Assembly: GCA_003550305.1 (NCBI GenBank)
Contig: QKYT01001472.1
Location: 1 to 10,315 of the forward strand
Direction of reading: 5' to 3'
DNA: 10,315 nucleotides
Source: Glomus cerebriforme
Taxonomy: Eukaryota > Glomeromycota > Glomeromycetes > Glomerales > Glomeraceae
Every line of letters starts with the position of its first letter. The first letter of the stretch is position 1. The position numbers and the translations under genes are program-made. The notes beneath the pieces were generated by a model. That model ran no database searches, was not told the DNA's origin, and saw only the letters and a program-made list of their open reading frames with translations. Of the stretch, positions 8,113 through 10,315 are shown piece after piece.

Positions 8113-8289
8113 AATAGCACTCTAGTAATGTCAAAGTTGGTCGATTTTGGTTTATCAAAAAGACAATCAAAATTCTTTGGAATAATCATATACCATCACG
8201 CACCAATCCAAAAAGATTTAGTAAAAGAAAAAAATAGCAATGACCTAGCAAGAGTATGTAAATCAGTTATTATGGGAGAAATCTAGTTA
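8113..8289 (+). pseudogene. Third protein kinase relic with DFG motif
   Basis: From 8113 the plus frame reads NSTLV then KLVDFGLSKR (DFG at 8143-8151), QSKFFGIIIY, matching NILV...KLADFGLSKR...SKLFGIIPYVDP of tyrosine-kinase-like proteins. About 25 codons later, in a frame shifted by one, 8267-8287 reads LLWEKSS, matching the family's LLWEISSG at the right distance. Subdomains VII to IX are therefore present in order, but the APE/VDP region is lost (YHHAPI), there is a frameshift, and the original frame stops at 8284-8286. The open frame upstream of 8113 has no ATG; upstream subdomains including the HRD catalytic loop are absent. This is a dead fragment of a kinase subgroup distinct from the other two relics. 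Confidence 0.65.
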
Positions 8290-8960
8290 TTTATAAAAAT
8301 TCTAAATAAAAACTAATTAATCTAATTAACATGAAAATTAATAGCACAATTGTTAAATGTAGAAATGTTAGTATATACTTTTTACATATTGAAAAGCATA
8401 AGTAGATAATTTAATTGTCTATTGATTTAATATCTTGACCATTTCTTCAAAATCTAAAATATGTAATAAAATGAAAGATACTAGTATATTAAATATACAG
8501 TCTGAGTCATAAGTAACTAATCCCAAATATTTTTCAAAATCACATAATAACTACCATTAAAATTTTTTTTTTTTTTTTGATTCAATAATGATACTAACTT
8601 TAATCACTTGAGAAATTTTAAGTTTATATAACATATAAATCAAAAATTAAATAATCAATAAACTTTTATTTTTAAAAAAGACACCCTCTGCTCGCATTAG
8701 CTAATAACCTATATATATACTGTATATATGAATTTGTTTTGATATTAATTTTCATAATTATTATACATTTTCTATAGAATTTTAATCGGGTAATAATATA
8801 CAGGCTAGATGTTAGGCAAATTCAACCAAACCATGTTTTTTCTTTTATTTTTTTTTTTGCAATTTTTGAATAGTGTTTAGGATTATTATTTCTTGCAAAC
8901 ATCTAAAGTTATCTTTATCAAAAACACATAGATAAAAGCTACAAAGTCTCCTTTCATAAA
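8290..8960. other. AT-rich spacer
   Basis: There is a run of 16 T bases at 8563-8578 and an ATATATA-CTG-TATATAT dyad near 8711-8728. No coding region is seen. Confidence 0.45.
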
Positions 8961-8970
8961 CATTACGCAT

Positions 8971-9157
8971 AAAATGGATAGCCATTTTTAGTCCGAAGTG
9001 TAACGAAGGACTATATATGTCTATGCAAAGTAATGAAGAAGATCATACGAAGTTACGTTATTGATATAAGTGAAATATCAAGATGTCTGGAATTCAGACA
9101 TTGATCCAATCAAAATTGTGCACGTTATGCACTTCGGACTGTGTAACGGTTTCCGTT
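8971..9157. repeat. Cluster of nested inverted repeats (fold-back region)
   Basis: Inverted pairs found: AAAATGG-ATAG-CCATTTT (about 8971-8988); AGTCCGAAGTG at 8990-9000 against CACTTCGGACT at 9130-9140; TTGATAT at 9061-9067 against ATATCAA at 9075-9081; ATGTCTG at 9083-9089 against CAGACAT at 9095-9101; GTGCA at 9118-9122 against TGCAC at 9128-9132; AACGG at 9145-9149 against CCGTT at 9153-9157. The 11-bp outer pair brackets 151 bp and could be the terminal inverted repeats of a small non-autonomous transposon. No target duplication was identified. Confidence 0.55.
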
Positions 9158-9301
9158 CCCTAGTATGACAATCTAACTCCTGATTAAATTTGAAATTACA
9201 TTATTTTGTTCTTTGAAATTTTTTTTTCTTGGTCTTGTGATAAAAACATTATTACTACATCAAAAAACTTAAATCTTTTAAAATTTGAACCATAGTACAC
9301 A

Positions 9302-9532
9302 AGGACCCCGAAATATGCATGCAGAGGTCAGGCCCAACCAAAAAAAAATTACTATTAGCTGTACGCATTTTTTCAGGGCCGGAATTACGGTAATGTCAGT
9401 CAGTTACTAAAATAAATAATAAATTTCTGGCTGACATTATCAGAATTTGTCCAAAAAAGGAAAGATTCACATGATTTTTTTGGTTCATTACGCAAACTCT
9501 GACCTTACCTTTTTATATATATTTCGGGTCCT
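9302..9532. mobile_element. Fold-back MITE-like element, possible hAT-type
   Basis: The left end AGGACCCCGAAATAT (from 9302) is matched in inverted orientation by the right end ATATTTCGGGTCCT (to 9532). The match continues inward: GGTCAG against CTGACC, AACCAAAAAAA against TTTTTTTGGTT, and at the centre TAATGTCAGTCAG (9391-9403) against CTGGCTGACATTA (9427-9439). The whole 231 bp thus folds into one imperfect hairpin with a loop of about 23 bases. Flanks AGTACACA (9294-9301) and AGTAAACA (9533-9540) are 7/8 identical, compatible with an 8-bp target duplication as made by hAT transposases. It has no coding capacity, so movement would need a transposase encoded elsewhere. Confidence 0.72.
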
Positions 9533-9603
9533 AGTAAACAGTATCTTTAAAATATTTTGTAACTTGAAATTAATTTTTTAAAAAACATTGTTTCTTGCTC
9601 TCA

Positions 9604-9621
9604 TTATACTGTACAGTATAA
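9604..9621. repeat. 18-bp perfect palindrome
   Basis: TTATACTGTACAGTATAA is its own reverse complement. It lies 71 bp to the right of the fold-back element. It may be a dimeric binding site or a chance palindrome in AT-rich DNA. Confidence 0.6.
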
Positions 9622-9689
9622 AATTATATTTTTAGTTAATTTAAATTATGTTGTTCAGATGGCTATAAAAGATTACAGTAAATATTCTA

Positions 9690-9840
9690 GATTCCTATTA
9701 ATCCTTATGTGGCAGTGCAGATTTGTCATCTGGGATGGGGATCGGCTGTAAAATCGAACCATCATTGGTGTTATTTGTTGATGTCGATCCAGACGGCGTT
9801 GTGTATTTACATAAAAATATGATTTATTATGAAAGGGAAT
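9690..9840. other. GC-elevated patch, coding-like on both strands; possible exon relic
   Basis: The plus strand has an open stretch ending at TAG (about 9839-9841) that reads FVDVDPDGVVYLHKNM. The minus strand has one ending at a TAA near 9700 that reads TPSGSTSTNNTNDG then ILQPIPIPDDK. Neither has a supported start or partner exon, and neither matches a family I know. The contrast with the surrounding AT-rich DNA suggests former or present coding sequence; the strand is undecided. Confidence 0.3.
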
Positions 9841-10006
9841 AGTTAACAAATATCACGTGGTATTTAAAGCACATAATTATCGTAATTGATTTCATGTGAA
9901 ATGGCTGAAAGTATAATAAACATAATTGAATTCACATTATTTTTAAGAATTACTCACAGTCCCTAAAAACTCAGTCCCTAAAAAAATAGGGTATCTCATT
10001 TTATTT

Positions 10007-10015
10007 TATATAAAG
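10007..10015 (+). promoter_or_regulatory. TATA box of the right-edge gene
   Basis: TATATAAAG, a full TATA-box match, lies 91 bp upstream of the ATG at 10107. A start about 30 bp downstream would leave a leader of roughly 60 bases. Confidence 0.45.
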
Positions 10016-10106
10016 ATGTGGAAAAAAATTTTTTTTTTTTTGTTTCAAATAAATTCTATTAACTCATCGTCATTAAAATATATCAATTTTAAATAAAAAA
10101 ATAAAA

Positions 10107-10315
10107 ATGAAATCCTTAGATAGAAGATATGGATGTCGTACATACTCATCAACATTATTTCTTGGATGTCCTATTGATTTGGAATTAATAGATTTAAAAC
10201 GGTTGAAAGATGCGTCATCCTCATCGGAAAAACCTGCTTTATCAAGTGATAAAGATGAAAGAGAATCTGAAGATGATGAAGATTTTGATGATGAAGAGGA
10301 AATATTTAACTTTGT
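10107..10315 (+). CDS. Hypothetical protein with acidic stretch, 5' part only
   Basis: An open frame starts at the ATG at 10107 (context AATAAAAATG, A-rich as for the other genes here) and runs 69 codons to the window edge without a stop. It begins MKSLDRRYGCRTYSSTLFLG, followed by a short mixed segment (IDLELIDLKRLKD), a serine run (SSSS), and an acidic low-complexity tract from about residue 48 (many D/E, for example EDDEDFDDEEE). There is no signal peptide or membrane segment in the visible part. Acidic tracts are common in nuclear and chromatin-associated proteins but are not diagnostic. Codon composition and the TATA box 91 bp upstream support a real gene; its function is not recognisable from this fragment. 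Confidence 0.6.
   Translation, partial: MKSLDRRYGCRTYSSTLFLGCPIDLELIDLKRLKDASSSSEKPALSSDKDERESEDDEDFDDEEEIFNF

Noticed and set aside
9700..9790. tRNA or tRNA-derived SINE on the minus strand (GGTTCGATTTT resembles a B box)
   Set aside because: No A box at the right distance, no cloverleaf and no acceptor stem could be built.

Overview
The window looks like accessory DNA from a very AT-rich fungal genome, most likely an arbuscular-mycorrhizal fungus of the Rhizophagus/Glomeromycotina type. The reasons are: spliceosomal GT-AG introns, A-rich ATG contexts, TATA-type promoters and AATAAA signals; long gene-poor AT-rich spacers; and family content (F-box/leucine-rich-repeat protein, several decayed tyrosine-kinase-like kinases, a possible Kelch-type membrane tail) typical of families hugely expanded in those fungi. 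The assignment is by recognition of style and family content, not by a search.

Layout, left to right. (1) 104-404, minus: a frameshifted protein-kinase C-lobe relic. (2) 405-1084: AT-rich spacer. (3) 1138-2556, minus: an intact 472-residue F-box protein with a good TATA box (2600-2608) and a 15-bp tandem repeat just upstream. (4) 2873-3062, plus: a weak relic of a membrane-anchored protein tail. (5) 3063-4330: mostly AT-rich spacer with an orphan TATA/first-exon-like patch near 3664-3785. (6) 4340-4796, minus: a second kinase relic that stops abruptly at a GCAGA-motif-rich repeat. (7) 5060-5640: spacer. (8) 5645-5962: a dense AAATGAC heptamer array. (9) 6304-7221, plus: the most interesting gene, a two-exon gene for a 282-residue secreted protein with 22 cysteines in two domains separated by a Pro/Gly/Asn 12-residue tandem repeat. 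Only its second exon is evident as a long open frame; the signal-peptide exon had to be found by splicing. (10) 8113-8289, plus: a third kinase relic with a DFG motif. (11) 8971-9157: a cluster of nested short inverted repeats. (12) 9302-9532: a fold-back MITE-like element with candidate 8-bp target duplications. (13) 9690-9840: a GC-elevated patch open on both strands. (14) 10107 to the window end: the 5' part of another gene with an acidic stretch.

There is no operon-like organisation; genes are separate eukaryotic units. No complete enzymatic pathway or defence system is visible. The secreted Cys-rich repeat protein is the best candidate for something undescribed (a possible host-interaction or cell-wall protein), and the three kinase relics suggest a region where kinase copies arrive and decay while F-box and secreted genes are kept intact.
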